Assembly (NCBI GenBank): GCA_004020545.1
Contig: SAQE01000033.1
Coordinates: 1 to 64,000 of the forward strand
Direction of reading: 5' to 3'
DNA: 64,000 nt
Source: Mesorhizobium sp.
GTDB lineage: Bacteria > Pseudomonadota > Alphaproteobacteria > Rhizobiales > Rhizobiaceae
The notes under the pieces were generated by a model that was given only the letters and a program-made list of their open reading frames with translations, made no database searches and was not told the DNA's origin. Each line of letters opens with the position of its first letter. The first letter of the stretch is position 1. Below are positions 20,509 to 29,985 of this stretch, one piece after another. Both the position numbers and the translations under genes were made by a program.

Positions 20509-20542
20509 ATATTCGGGTGAGGCCGGCCTGACCTGAATCTCA
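20509..20542. repeat. Short palindrome class E (copy E1)
   Basis: GATATTCGGGTGAGG and CCGGCCTGACCTGAATCTC form a 34-bp near-perfect palindrome centred on GGCCGGCC, directly after D1 and close to the stop codon of the HAD gene on the other strand. A half copy occurs at 36154-36181. Confidence 0.65.
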
Positions 20543-20549
20543 ACACACT

Positions 20550-21215
20550 CTAGGCCGCAGCCCGAGACGGTGCCAACGTAATCCAGCCGCTGTCGTCCGT
20601 GGCGATGCCGAGCGCATCGTAGGAAGCAATGCTGGCGTGTGGCGTCCGCATCGGATGGACATGCGTGGCGCTGATCACCATCACCGAGGCGCCGGAAGCT
20701 TCGCCCGCCGCGATACCCGCGGGCGCATCCTCGAAGACGAGGCAATCGCCGGCTTCGACGCCGAGGCGCTTCGCCGCCAAAAGGAAGCAGTCCGGCGCCG
20801 GTTTGCCGCGGGTCACGTCCTCCGCCGACACCATCATGGCGGGAAGCGGAATGCCTGCCGCCTCAATGCGCAGCAGCGCCAGCTCGCGCGGCGCCGAGGT
20901 CACGATCGCCCAGCGCTCCGGCGGCAGCGACCGCAAAAACTCCACCGCGCCCGGGATCGGCACGATGCCCTCAAGGTCGTCGGCCTCGGCCTTGAGCAGC
21001 GCGTCGGCTTCCGCAACAGGATCGACGCCCGGAAGCTCCAGCGCGGCGATTGTCTCTCTCGCGCGCTTGCCATGGATCGTCGGCAGGAAACTTGCCACGT
21101 CGAGACCATGGCGATTTGCCCAGTGGGTCCACACGCGTTCCGCCGCCGCGATCGAGTTGAGCACCGTGCCGTCCATGTCGAAAAGGAAGGCGGCGAACTT
21201 TCTGCCTACGAACAT
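20550..21215 (-). CDS. HAD-superfamily phosphatase (subfamily IA, sugar-phosphatase-like)
   Basis: A 221-residue cytoplasmic hydrolase. Motif I is FDMDGT (Asp13 nucleophile, Asp15 acid/base), motif II IVTSAPRE, motif III KPAPDCF and motif IV VFEDAPAGIAAG. An alpha-helical C1 cap sits between motifs I and II. This set matches beta-phosphoglucomutase and DOG/glycerol-phosphatase relatives that act on small sugar phosphates; the exact substrate cannot be read from sequence. It is convergent with sdhAF4, with repeats D1 and E1 between. Confidence 0.88.
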   Translation of the reverse strand: MFVGRKFAAFLFDMDGTVLNSIAAAERVWTHWANRHGLDVASFLPTIHGKRARETIAALELPGVDPVAEADALLKAEADDLEGIVPIPGAVEFLRSLPPERWAIVTSAPRELALLRIEAAGIPLPAMMVSAEDVTRGKPAPDCFLLAAKRLGVEAGDCLVFEDAPAGIAAGEASGASVMVISATHVHPMRTPHASIASYDALGIATDDSGWITLAPSRAAA

Positions 21216-21376
21216 CGGATTTCCTGGAGAATCGTTTTCGGGGAGGGGCGAAACGTTCCTTACTTTAGCGCCGCCGGCGCTGCGTGAGAAGTCGCGCCAG
21301 CGATTTCCATCCGCCGCAGGAACAACGTCCGGGTTGCCGCGTTCTTCTTCCCGATCATCAAAAAGGGGGGAATGCG

Positions 21377-22246
21377 ATGCTGATCCGGCTCGGCTACGAA
21401 ATCGCTATCGAATGCGTCGCGGCAACGCCGATCATCTCGCTCCTCGACATCCACCCCGATCGCCATGCCGATATCAAACGGCAGACGCGGGTGCTCACCT
21501 CGCCTTCCGTGCCGACCCGGACCTATCGCGACCGCTACGGCAACATCTGCCGCCGCTTCACCGCGCCGGCCGGCGGCTTCCGTATCCTCTATGACGCAGC
21601 GGTCGAGGACAGCGGCGAGTGCGACGAAGTCAACAGGCTGGCGCACGAAACGCCGGTGGCGGACCTGCCGGACGACGTGCTCGTCTACCTGCTCGGCAGC
21701 CGCTATTGCGAAACCGATCACCTCGGCGGCCTCGCCTGGCAGCTTTTCGGCCGTCTCCCGCCCGGTTGGGCGCGCGTGCAGGCGATCGTCGACTATGTCC
21801 ACAGCCGGCTTTCCTTCGGCTACGGCTATGCCCGCGCCACGCGCACCGCGGCGCAGGCGCATGAAGAGCGCGTCGGCGTCTGCCGCGATTTCGCGCATCT
21901 CGCGATCACGCTTTGCCGCTCGATGAACATTCCGGCGCGCTATGTGAACGGCTATCTCGGCGATATCGGCGTGCCGGCCGATCCCGCGCCGATGGACTTC
22001 TCGGCTTGGATGGAAGCATTCCTCGACGGCAAATGGTACACGTTCGATCCGCGCCACAATTGCCCCAGGATAGGCCGCGTCGTGATTGCGCGCGGCCGCG
22101 ACGCCACGGACGTGCCGCTGCTGCACAGTTTCGGGCCGCACCGGCTCGGCCTGTTCAAGGTCTGGACCTATGAGCAGGAAAGCAACCGGTTCAGCCCGCC
22201 GCACCATGCCATCGACCGCACGGTAAGCGCGCAGATGCTGGCATAG
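21377..22246 (+). CDS. Transglutaminase-like cysteine protease family protein
   Basis: A 289-residue protein with an N-terminal beta domain (MLIRLGYEIAIEC..., residues 1-75) and a transglutaminase-like core. The catalytic cysteine is Cys169 in RVGVCRDFAHLAITLCRSMNIPARYVNGY. The DFSAWMEAFLDGKWYTFDPRHN segment supplies the other active-site residues, though Ser stands where many relatives have His (HAW); His227 in DPRHN is nearby. Such proteins act as peptidases or cross-linkers on peptides. AGGGGGGAA precedes the ATG at 21377. No signal peptide was seen. Confidence 0.85.
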   Translation: MLIRLGYEIAIECVAATPIISLLDIHPDRHADIKRQTRVLTSPSVPTRTYRDRYGNICRRFTAPAGGFRILYDAAVEDSGECDEVNRLAHETPVADLPDDVLVYLLGSRYCETDHLGGLAWQLFGRLPPGWARVQAIVDYVHSRLSFGYGYARATRTAAQAHEERVGVCRDFAHLAITLCRSMNIPARYVNGYLGDIGVPADPAPMDFSAWMEAFLDGKWYTFDPRHNCPRIGRVVIARGRDATDVPLLHSFGPHRLGLFKVWTYEQESNRFSPPHHAIDRTVSAQMLA

Positions 22247-22306
22247 GCCAGGCGGCTGTTAAACGACGGCTCCAGCGCCGCAGCTGACCCGCTTCGATGC
22301 TGGAAT

Positions 22307-22345
22307 GGTTCATCGTTTCCCGGAAACGCCGTTCACACCTTACTC
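22307..22345. repeat. Partial class D repeat (D4)
   Basis: TTCATCGTTTCCCGGAAACG, followed by CCGTTCACACC, matches only the first hairpin of the class D element (compare 20403-20440 and 46261-46280). It lies in the 22247-22745 gap and just beyond the terminator of the minus-strand mini-transcript. Confidence 0.5.
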
Positions 22346-22360
22346 GATCGCTATTGGTCC

Positions 22361-22400
22361 AAAAGGAAAAGGCCGCCGCTTCGTGACGAAGCCGGCGGCC
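22361..22400 (-). terminator. Strong Rho-independent terminator of a minus-strand small transcript
   Basis: On the minus strand GGCCGCCGGCTTCG and CGAAGCGGCGGCC pair around a TCA loop with one bulged base, followed by TTTTCCTTTT. The T-run is on the minus-strand side only, so the transcript it ends comes from 22.4-22.7 kb. Confidence 0.8.
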
Positions 22401-22426
22401 TTCCGTGTTTCCGTCCATGACGCGGC

Positions 22427-22444
22427 TCATGGCGGCGATCCCAT
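22427..22444 (-). CDS. Five-codon mini-ORF downstream of the 23-codon sORF
   Basis: Reads MGSPP then TGA. It is preceded by CAGGTGATCCG, which repeats 13 bases (AGGTGATCCGATG) of the ribosome binding site and start of the upstream sORF. Its TGA overlaps another ATG (22430) whose frame runs through the terminator. It may be only a remnant of a duplicated start module, so this is a low-certainty call. Confidence 0.3.
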   Translation of the reverse strand: MGSPP

Positions 22445-22471
22445 CGGATCACCTGCCGCGCATCTCGCGCC

Positions 22472-22543
22472 TTAACGGGAAGACTGCTTCCCGGAAGTGC
22501 AATCCGCTGAGCTCACGTTATGGAAAACGAAATCACTCGACAT
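22472..22543 (-). CDS. Candidate 23-residue small protein / leader peptide
   Basis: A 24-codon ORF begins MSSDFVFHNVSSADC and ends GKQSSR before TAA. Its support is translational. AAAGGAGGTGATCC lies at 22545-22558, a full-length complement of the 16S rRNA 3' end, with GGAGG seven bases from the ATG, the optimal spacing. An 11-bp perfect hairpin lies upstream (22591-22622) and a Rho-independent terminator downstream (22361-22400), so the unit looks like a compact mRNA or dual-function small RNA of about 200-300 nt. I do not recognise the peptide. It has no membrane segment. It could be a regulatory leader, but no gene follows before the terminator. Confidence 0.5.
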   Translation of the reverse strand: MSSDFVFHNVSSADCTSGKQSSR

Positions 22544-22544
22544 C

Positions 22545-22558
22545 GGATCACCTCCTTT
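22545..22558 (-). promoter_or_regulatory. Full-length Shine-Dalgarno sequence of the 23-codon sORF
   Basis: AAAGGAGGTGATCC on the minus strand is complementary to the whole anti-Shine-Dalgarno tail of 16S rRNA. None of the other genes in the window has one this long. Confidence 0.75.
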
Positions 22559-22590
22559 CGATTGGTTGAACACGGCCCAAAGAATGGGGT

Positions 22591-22622
22591 GCGTCGCGGC
22601 AAATGACAAGGTGCCGCGACGC
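22591..22622 (-). other. Perfect 11-bp hairpin upstream of the sORF
   Basis: GCGTCGCGGCA and TGCCGCGACGC flank a ten-base loop. It lies about 50 bases upstream of the sORF start on the minus strand and would be a 5'-UTR structure if transcription starts upstream of it. It lacks a T-run on the plus strand; on the minus strand only a weak ATTCTTT follows. The stretch from 22623 to 22740 shows no clear promoter. Confidence 0.6.
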
Positions 22623-22745
22623 AATGGCCAAGCGGGAAGTCCTCAAGTAGTGCATTTACGCAACAGATCGGGATTGCGGTGCCAGGGCCAATTGGACGAC
22701 AGTGCCTCAAGCTAGCGGGCATATTCGACGCATCGGGAGGTGGGA

Positions 22746-24014
22746 ATGAATGCCGCCGACAGGGCCGCGCGGATCGTGCGAACGGTCGTCGAGACGCTGA
22801 AGCCCGGCTTTGCGGTCAGGCTGTGGACCGGCGAGCGGATTGGCCCCGCCGGCGGTCCGGTGCTCACCATCAACGACCAGGACATCGTCTGGCAACTGGT
22901 GCGGCGGCCGGCCTTCTCGACGCTGGTCGAGATGTGGATCTCCAAGACCGTCGACATCGAAGAAGGCACGCTGTTCGATTTCTACGCCCTGCCTTCGCAA
23001 GGCAAGCTCAAGACGAAGCTCAAGTCCCTGCCGAAGCTGGCAATCCTGCGCGACCTGCCGGCGGTCTTGTTTTCGCGAAGGCAGATGACGGCGCGCACCG
23101 ATCTCTCCGGGCGCAATCCCTATGTCAGCGGGTCGAACAAGGCGGCGATCCAGCATCACTACGACATCTCGAATGCCTTCTACCGGCTCTTCCTCGACGA
23201 GCGCATGGTCTACAGCTGCGGTTACTTCCGGGATTTCGCCAACGGCATCGACCAGGCGCAGGTCGACAAGCTCGATCACATCTGCCGCAAGCTCAGGCTG
23301 AAGCCAGGCGAAACGCTGCTGGACATCGGCTGCGGCTGGGGCGCGATGCTCATCCATGCGGCGAAGAACTACGGCGTCTTCGGCCACGGCGTCTCGCTGT
23401 CGCAAGCCCAGACGGAGCTTGCCCGCGAGCGCATTCGCGCCGAGGGGCTGGAGGATCGCATCACCATCGAGATAAAGTCCTACGCTGAGCTCTCAGGCAC
23501 TTTCGACAAGATCTCGTCGATCGGCATGTTCGAGCATCTGGGGCTCGCCAACCACGCTGCCTACTTCTCGGCCGTCCACCGTTTGCTGAAGCCCGGCGGC
23601 ATTTATCTGCACCACGCCATCACCAGGCGCAGCAAAGGCGACATCCGCAAGACATTGCGCAAGGGGCCGGAATACAAGGCGCTGATCAAATACATCTTTC
23701 CTGGCGGCGAGCTCGACACGATCGGCATGACGCTCGGCAATCTCGAAGCGCATGGCTTCCTGGTCCATGACGTCGAGAACCTGCGTGAGCACTACGCCCG
23801 CACCTGCAGGCTCTGGGCGGAGCGTCTGCACGCGCGCTTCGATGAGGCGATCGCCGAGGTCGGCGAGGCGAAGGCGCGGCTCTGGCTGCTCTATCTCTCC
23901 GGCTGCTCGATTGCCTTCGAGCGGGCCTCTGCGCAGATTTTCCAGACCGTCGCCACCAAGCGCGCGCGGGGGCCAAGCGGCCTGCCGCCAACGCGTGTGG
24001 ATTTGTATCGATAA
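22746..24014 (+). CDS. Cyclopropane-fatty-acyl-phospholipid synthase family methyltransferase
   Basis: A 422-residue SAM-dependent enzyme. Residues about 1-115 form the N-terminal lipid-binding domain of the CFA family. The catalytic domain has IQHHYDISNAFYRLFLDERMVYSCGYF, the SAM motif LLDIGCGWGAMLIHAA, and GMFEHLG. It should transfer a methylene or methyl group from SAM to the cis double bond of membrane lipid acyl chains. Whether it makes a cyclopropane or acts on another lipid cannot be decided. ATG 22746 is preferred to GTG 22740, which overlaps the GGGAGGT ribosome binding site. Confidence 0.9.
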   Translation: MNAADRAARIVRTVVETLKPGFAVRLWTGERIGPAGGPVLTINDQDIVWQLVRRPAFSTLVEMWISKTVDIEEGTLFDFYALPSQGKLKTKLKSLPKLAILRDLPAVLFSRRQMTARTDLSGRNPYVSGSNKAAIQHHYDISNAFYRLFLDERMVYSCGYFRDFANGIDQAQVDKLDHICRKLRLKPGETLLDIGCGWGAMLIHAAKNYGVFGHGVSLSQAQTELARERIRAEGLEDRITIEIKSYAELSGTFDKISSIGMFEHLGLANHAAYFSAVHRLLKPGGIYLHHAITRRSKGDIRKTLRKGPEYKALIKYIFPGGELDTIGMTLGNLEAHGFLVHDVENLREHYARTCRLWAERLHARFDEAIAEVGEAKARLWLLYLSGCSIAFERASAQIFQTVATKRARGPSGLPPTRVDLYR

Positions 24015-24016
24015 GC

Positions 24017-24762
24017 CTACACGAAGCGCATCGGCGCGCCGACCTCGATCCGCGCGGGCCGGTCGACGGTGCAGTAGACGCCGAGATTGTGGGCGTTGTG
24101 GCGCACCAGGTTGCGCAGGATGCCCGGATCGTTGTCAAAGCCGTCCTGGGCAATGATGGTGAAGCCGCAGCGGCGGCAAGGTTCCGAGACGGTGAGCAGC
24201 AGATCGCCGACCGCAAGCTTGCGGCCGATCCATTCCGTCTCCGGGAAAGAGCCTTCGACCGGCTCCATGTCGACGACGATGTTGGGGCGGAAGCGGCGCG
24301 GATCGGCCGCCCCTTCCGGATGCAGCGCCTTCAACCGCGCCAGCGAGGCGGTGGTCAGCAGGTGGATCGGTGTCTTGGTGTAACGCTCGACGGTCAGCGG
24401 GCTGGTATAGCCCTCCGCGTTCTCGCGGAAATAGGGCCGGATAGAGGCCTCGAAACCGAGGAAAGCGGACACGACGCGGTCGCTTTCCTGGCCGGGCGCC
24501 GGCAGCCAGCCGCCGCCGGGCACCGCCACCTCGAGCCGGCGGTCTTCGGTGAGCCGGGCGCGGATCAGCGGCACCTTGTGCCATTTCGGCCCGCGGTCCG
24601 GCCTGGCGATCTCGCCGTCGGAAGCATCGACCAATCCGAACAGCCGGTCGCCGTCGACCGTCGACGTGCCGACCGAGATGACGTCGAGACGCTCGCCGGC
24701 GAGCGAGCTCGCCGGATAGCGCCAGAGCTGGCCGACGGTTCCGAGCACCGCCTGGCCTGCCA

Positions 24763-24763
<1 letters not shown>
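24017..24763 (-). CDS. MOSC domain protein
   Basis: A 248-residue protein with an N-terminal MOSC beta-barrel (GTVGQLWRYPASSLAGERLD) and a C-terminal MOSC domain (FRPNIVVDMEPVEGSF, then EPCRRCGFTIIAQDG, whose cysteines are the usual sulfur-carrying or molybdenum-coordinating position). MOSC proteins handle sulfur for molybdenum cofactor or reduce N-hydroxylated compounds (YcbX/YiiM type). Its ATG overlaps the acs stop as TGATG, so it is translated coupled to acetyl-CoA synthetase. It is convergent with the CFA-synthase-like gene. Confidence 0.88.
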
Positions 24764-26718
<1,955 letters not shown>

Positions 26719-27025
26719 TTCTTTGCCTTCCTCCCAAACCCTTCCGCCGGCTTAGATCGCCGGCGGTATCGCGGCGACGCAGCCGCGAATTCGCGGGCAT
26801 TATTAACAGTTCCGTCGTGACGGCAATATTAGACGTTGGATTCGCGCGGCGGGATGACGCAGGGGCAACCGCGAAATGCTGTCAGCACTCGGCCACGGTC
26901 GCTGCTAAGCATATGTTTTTTCGTGACAAAACCGAAGGCGATCATTAGAATATCAACAGACGGGTAAGCAATAGCGCGCACAATTTCGTGTTGGGAGGAA
27001 GGAGAAATCAAACCTGGGGGCTGCA

Positions 27026-27298
27026 ATGCGCGATCATTCCGAAATGGACCTGATGCTTAGGGGCTATGGGCTGACGACGGCCAAGATTCTCTATCACTTC
27101 CCCGACCACCCGCATTTGCTGCAGAGCTATGTCTGGCAGGACTACGACATCGCGCCGAAGTTCCCGGCCCTGATCCGCTTCATCGAATTCTGGAAGACCA
27201 GGCTCGACGGTCCGCTGCATTCGGTCACCTACACGCATCAGAAGCTGATCGCGCCGAACGAGTGGCGGAGAGTGGATGGGGAGTTCCTGCTGCATTGA
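27026..27298 (+). CDS. usg: Usg protein
   Basis: A 90-residue single-domain protein of the Usg family, recognised from LRGYGLTTAKILYHFPDHPHLLQSYVWQDYDIAP and FIEFWKTRLDGPLHSVTYTH. The name comes from an association with tryptophan-pathway genes in some alphaproteobacteria; no biochemical activity is established, and no trp gene is nearby here. The family is small, soluble and restricted to alphaproteobacteria as far as I know. GGGGG precedes the ATG; a stronger purine run (GGGAGGAAGGAG) lies about 20 bases further upstream, so a downstream Met at codon 7 is less likely. Confidence 0.85.
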   Translation: MRDHSEMDLMLRGYGLTTAKILYHFPDHPHLLQSYVWQDYDIAPKFPALIRFIEFWKTRLDGPLHSVTYTHQKLIAPNEWRRVDGEFLLH

Positions 27299-27350
27299 AC
27301 GGCACGCAGAGATTTTGTCGACCGCCAGCGATTGGCGGAAACGCTCCTCG

Positions 27351-27538
27351 CTTCGTCATCCACGGGCGGAGCAAGGAGCGAAGCGACGCGGCGCAGACCC
27401 GAGGATCCATTCCGTGACTTCGAAGCGTTGCGGCGATCCAGAATTCTGCTCCGCCGCGCTCTACGATCGAGGTAACGGAATGAATCCTCGGGTCTTCGCG
27501 ACGCCGCTTTGCGGCTGCTCCGCCCGTGGATGACGAAG
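27351..27538. repeat. Large intergenic palindrome (class F)
   Basis: A 188-bp imperfect inverted repeat with outer arms CTTCGTCATCCACGGGCGGA and TCCGCCCGTGGATGACGAAG, which pair exactly. Inside are GACCCGAGGATCCATTCCGT and ACGGAATGAATCCTCGGGTC, nearly exact. It fills the gap between usg and the convergent aldo/keto reductase gene. It is probably another rhizobial mobile intergenic element. Confidence 0.8.
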
Positions 27539-27600
27539 TTCGGAGGCTGCGGCTAATCCGGTATGTTCACGATCGCCCTGTTAGGACGTTCGCGACTCAA

Positions 27601-28635
27601 TCACACCGCCGGTGGATTGAGCCTGGCAAAGCCTTCCTGACGGCGATAGGGGAAGTACGGATAGGGCGCCGTCACCGCGCTTGCTTCATCGAGGGCCTTC
27701 ATCTGCTTCGGCGTCAATGCCCAGCCGACGGCGCCGAGGTTCTGGCGCAATTGCTCCTCGTTGCGCGCGCCGATGATCACCGATGACACTGTCGGACGTT
27801 GCAGCAGCCAGTTGATGGCGACCTGCGGCACGGTCTTGCCGGTTTCGGCGGCCACAGCCTCCAGGGCATCGACCACCTTGAAGAGATGCTCGTCCTCGAC
27901 CGGCGGACCGAAGCTCGCCGTGTCATGCAGGCGGCTCTTTTGCGGCAGCGGTTGGCCACGGCGGATCTTGCCGGTCAGCCTGCCCCAGCCGAGCGGGCTC
28001 CACACCAGGGCGCCGACGCCCTGGTCGAGGCCGAGCGGCATCAATTCCCATTCATAGTCGCGGCCGACCAGCGAATAGTAGACCTGATGCGCGACATAGC
28101 GCGGGTAGCCATGCATCTCAGCCAGGCCGAGCGATTTCATCACCTGCCAGCCGGAGAAGTTGGAGACGCCGACATAGCGCAGCTTGCCCGAACGCACGAG
28201 GTCGTCCAGCGTCGACAGCACTTCCTCGATCGGCGTGGAAGCGTCGAAGGCGTGAAGCTGGAGCAGGTCGATATGGTCTGTGCCGAGCCGCTTCAGCGCC
28301 TGGTCCACGGATCGGATCAATCGCGCGCGGGACGAGCCCCAGTCGGCCGGACCGTCGCCCATCGGCAGCGAGGTCTTGGTCGAGATTAGCACCGCGTCGC
28401 GCCGCCCTTTGATCGCTTCGCCCAGCACTTCCTCCGAAGCGCCGTTCGAATAGACGTCGGCCGTGTCGAAGAGATTGACGCCGGCCTCCAGGCAGATGTC
28501 GACAAGCCGGCGCGCCTCCTTGGCGTCGCTGTTGCCCCAGGCACCGAACAGCGGTCCTGAGCCGCCGAAGGTTCCGGCGCCGAAAGACAGAGCCGGCACT
28601 TTCAGGCCGGAGGCGCCGAGACGTCGATATTCCAT
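27601..28635 (-). CDS. Aldo/keto reductase (1)
   Basis: A 344-residue NADPH-dependent oxidoreductase with a TIM barrel. Catalytic residues are visible: Asp and Tyr in NLFDTADVYSNGASEE, Lys in VLISTKTSL, His in LLQLHAFD. The C-terminal cofactor loop reads VSSVIIGARNEEQLRQNL. It resembles bacterial AKRs related to potassium-channel beta subunits, which reduce aldehydes; the substrate is unknown. The start at 28635 (MEYRRLGASGLKV) has AAGGAG upstream. It lies 40 bases downstream of the MFS exporter gene and is probably cotranscribed with it. A paralogue lies at 30955-32004. Confidence 0.92.
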   Translation of the reverse strand: MEYRRLGASGLKVPALSFGAGTFGGSGPLFGAWGNSDAKEARRLVDICLEAGVNLFDTADVYSNGASEEVLGEAIKGRRDAVLISTKTSLPMGDGPADWGSSRARLIRSVDQALKRLGTDHIDLLQLHAFDASTPIEEVLSTLDDLVRSGKLRYVGVSNFSGWQVMKSLGLAEMHGYPRYVAHQVYYSLVGRDYEWELMPLGLDQGVGALVWSPLGWGRLTGKIRRGQPLPQKSRLHDTASFGPPVEDEHLFKVVDALEAVAAETGKTVPQVAINWLLQRPTVSSVIIGARNEEQLRQNLGAVGWALTPKQMKALDEASAVTAPYPYFPYRRQEGFARLNPPAV

Positions 28636-28675
28636 GATTTCGCTCCTTGTGATGCCGAAGGTGAAAGAGAGCCGA

Positions 28676-29884
28676 TCAGCACTGTGCCGCGGCAACCTCG
28701 CCAAGCGGGCGGCCGCGCTCCAGGCGCTGCGCCAAGAACACCACGGCCAGCGCCGCGAGCGGCACCAGGCCGGCGACAAGAGGGACGGTTCCGAGGCCTG
28801 GTCCGTGATCGATGACGAAGCCGCCGAGCCAGGCGCCGATCGCATTGCCGAGATTGAAGGCGGCGATGTTGAAGGACGAGGCGAGGCCCTGGCCGGCGCC
28901 CTTGGCCTTCTCCAGCACCCACATCTGCAGCGGGGCGACGGTGGCGAAGGCGGCCGCGCCCAGCAGGCCGACGGCGATGATCGCCGCGATCGATTGATGC
29001 ATGGCGGCGGTCATGACGAACAGCACGGCCGACAGCGCGACGAGCGTGCCGATGACCGTCGGCACCAGATGCCTGTCGGCGAGGCGTCCGCCGACCAGGT
29101 TGCCGGCGACCAGTCCGCCGCCGAAGACGAGCAGGATCGGCGACACGGCGGCTTCGGAAAAGCCGCTGATGCGGGTGAGGATCGGCGCCAGATAGGTGAA
29201 GGCGGCAAAGACACCGACCCAGCTCAGCACCGTGGTCAACAGGCCGAGCAGCACCGGTCTGCGGCCTAGAACGGCAAGCGCGCCTTCGGAGCTCTCGTCC
29301 TCGCTGCCCGCGGCCGGCTCGTCGCGCGGCACCAGCAGCGCGATGACGGCAAATGCGACGAGGCCGACCAGCATGACGGCAAGGAAGGTCGAGCGCCAGC
29401 CATAGGCCTGGCCGAGCCAGGTGCCGAAAGGCACGCCGAGGATGTTGGCGACGGTGAGGCCGGTGAACATCAGCGCGATCGCCGAAGCCTTCCTGTTGGG
29501 CGCGACAAGGCCGGTGGCGACGACGGAGCCGACGCCGAAGAAGGAAGCATGGGCGAAAGCGGTGAGCACGCGCGCCGCCATCAGCGTCCAATAGCCGGGC
29601 GCCAGCGCACAGGCGAGGTTGCCGACGGTGAAGACCACCATCAGCGCAAGCAGCAAGGTTTTGCGCGGCAGGCGGCCGGTGAGCGCGCCGAGCAGCGGCG
29701 CGCCGACGACGACGCCCAGCGCGTAGCCGGAAATGAGCAGGCCCGCCGCCGAGATGGAAACGCCGAGATCGGCGCTGACATCGAGCAGCAGGCCCATGAT
29801 GACGAATTCGGTGACACCGATGCCGAAGGCGCCGGCGGTGAGGGCATAGAGAGCAAGAGGCATGGCGGTTGTCCGATTGATCAT
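28676..29884 (-). CDS. MFS efflux transporter (DHA1 / AraJ-like)
   Basis: A 402-residue, twelve-helix transporter. The opening MPLALYALTAGAFGIGVTEF and the antiporter-type motif GALTGRLPRKTLLLALM match drug:H+ antiporter-1 exporters of the AraJ/YdhP group, which expel small organic molecules. Start choice is uncertain: ATG at 29884 (MINRTTAMPL) and ATG at 29863 both lack a good ribosome binding site. It forms an operon with aldo/keto reductase 1 and is divergent from a LysR regulator, the classic layout for an inducible detoxification unit. Confidence 0.88.
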   Translation of the reverse strand: MINRTTAMPLALYALTAGAFGIGVTEFVIMGLLLDVSADLGVSISAAGLLISGYALGVVVGAPLLGALTGRLPRKTLLLALMVVFTVGNLACALAPGYWTLMAARVLTAFAHASFFGVGSVVATGLVAPNRKASAIALMFTGLTVANILGVPFGTWLGQAYGWRSTFLAVMLVGLVAFAVIALLVPRDEPAAGSEDESSEGALAVLGRRPVLLGLLTTVLSWVGVFAAFTYLAPILTRISGFSEAAVSPILLVFGGGLVAGNLVGGRLADRHLVPTVIGTLVALSAVLFVMTAAMHQSIAAIIAVGLLGAAAFATVAPLQMWVLEKAKGAGQGLASSFNIAAFNLGNAIGAWLGGFVIDHGPGLGTVPLVAGLVPLAALAVVFLAQRLERGRPLGEVAAAQC

Positions 29885-29968
29885 GGAAGGACGCCCCGTC
29901 CCGCGCCCCGACCGCGAAGATCGTGATCCGCCAAGCTGTGAACCAGCCTTGCACCAGGCATATTTTCT

Positions 29969-29983
29969 GTGAAATAGATTCAC
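29969..29983. promoter_or_regulatory. Candidate LysR-type operator
   Basis: GTGAA-ATAGA-TTCAC is a perfect 5-bp dyad with a 5-base spacer, two bases upstream of the lysR start codon and in the divergent gap to the MFS gene. It is a plausible autoregulatory site; location and symmetry are the only evidence. Confidence 0.45.
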
Positions 29984-29985
29984 GA

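Noticed and set aside
22191..22430. 79-codon minus-strand frame beginning MSRVMDGN
   Set aside because: It runs through the terminator hairpin and a repeat fragment, and has no ribosome binding site of its own beyond the mini-ORF overlap.
22541..22560. Fragment of a 16S rRNA gene
   Set aside because: Only about 16 bases match the 16S 3' end; nothing upstream resembles rRNA, and the reverse strand explains it as a ribosome binding site.
22747..23405. Antisense 232-codon frame over the CFA-synthase-like gene
   Set aside because: Shadow frame; the sense gene has a complete SAM motif and ribosome binding site.
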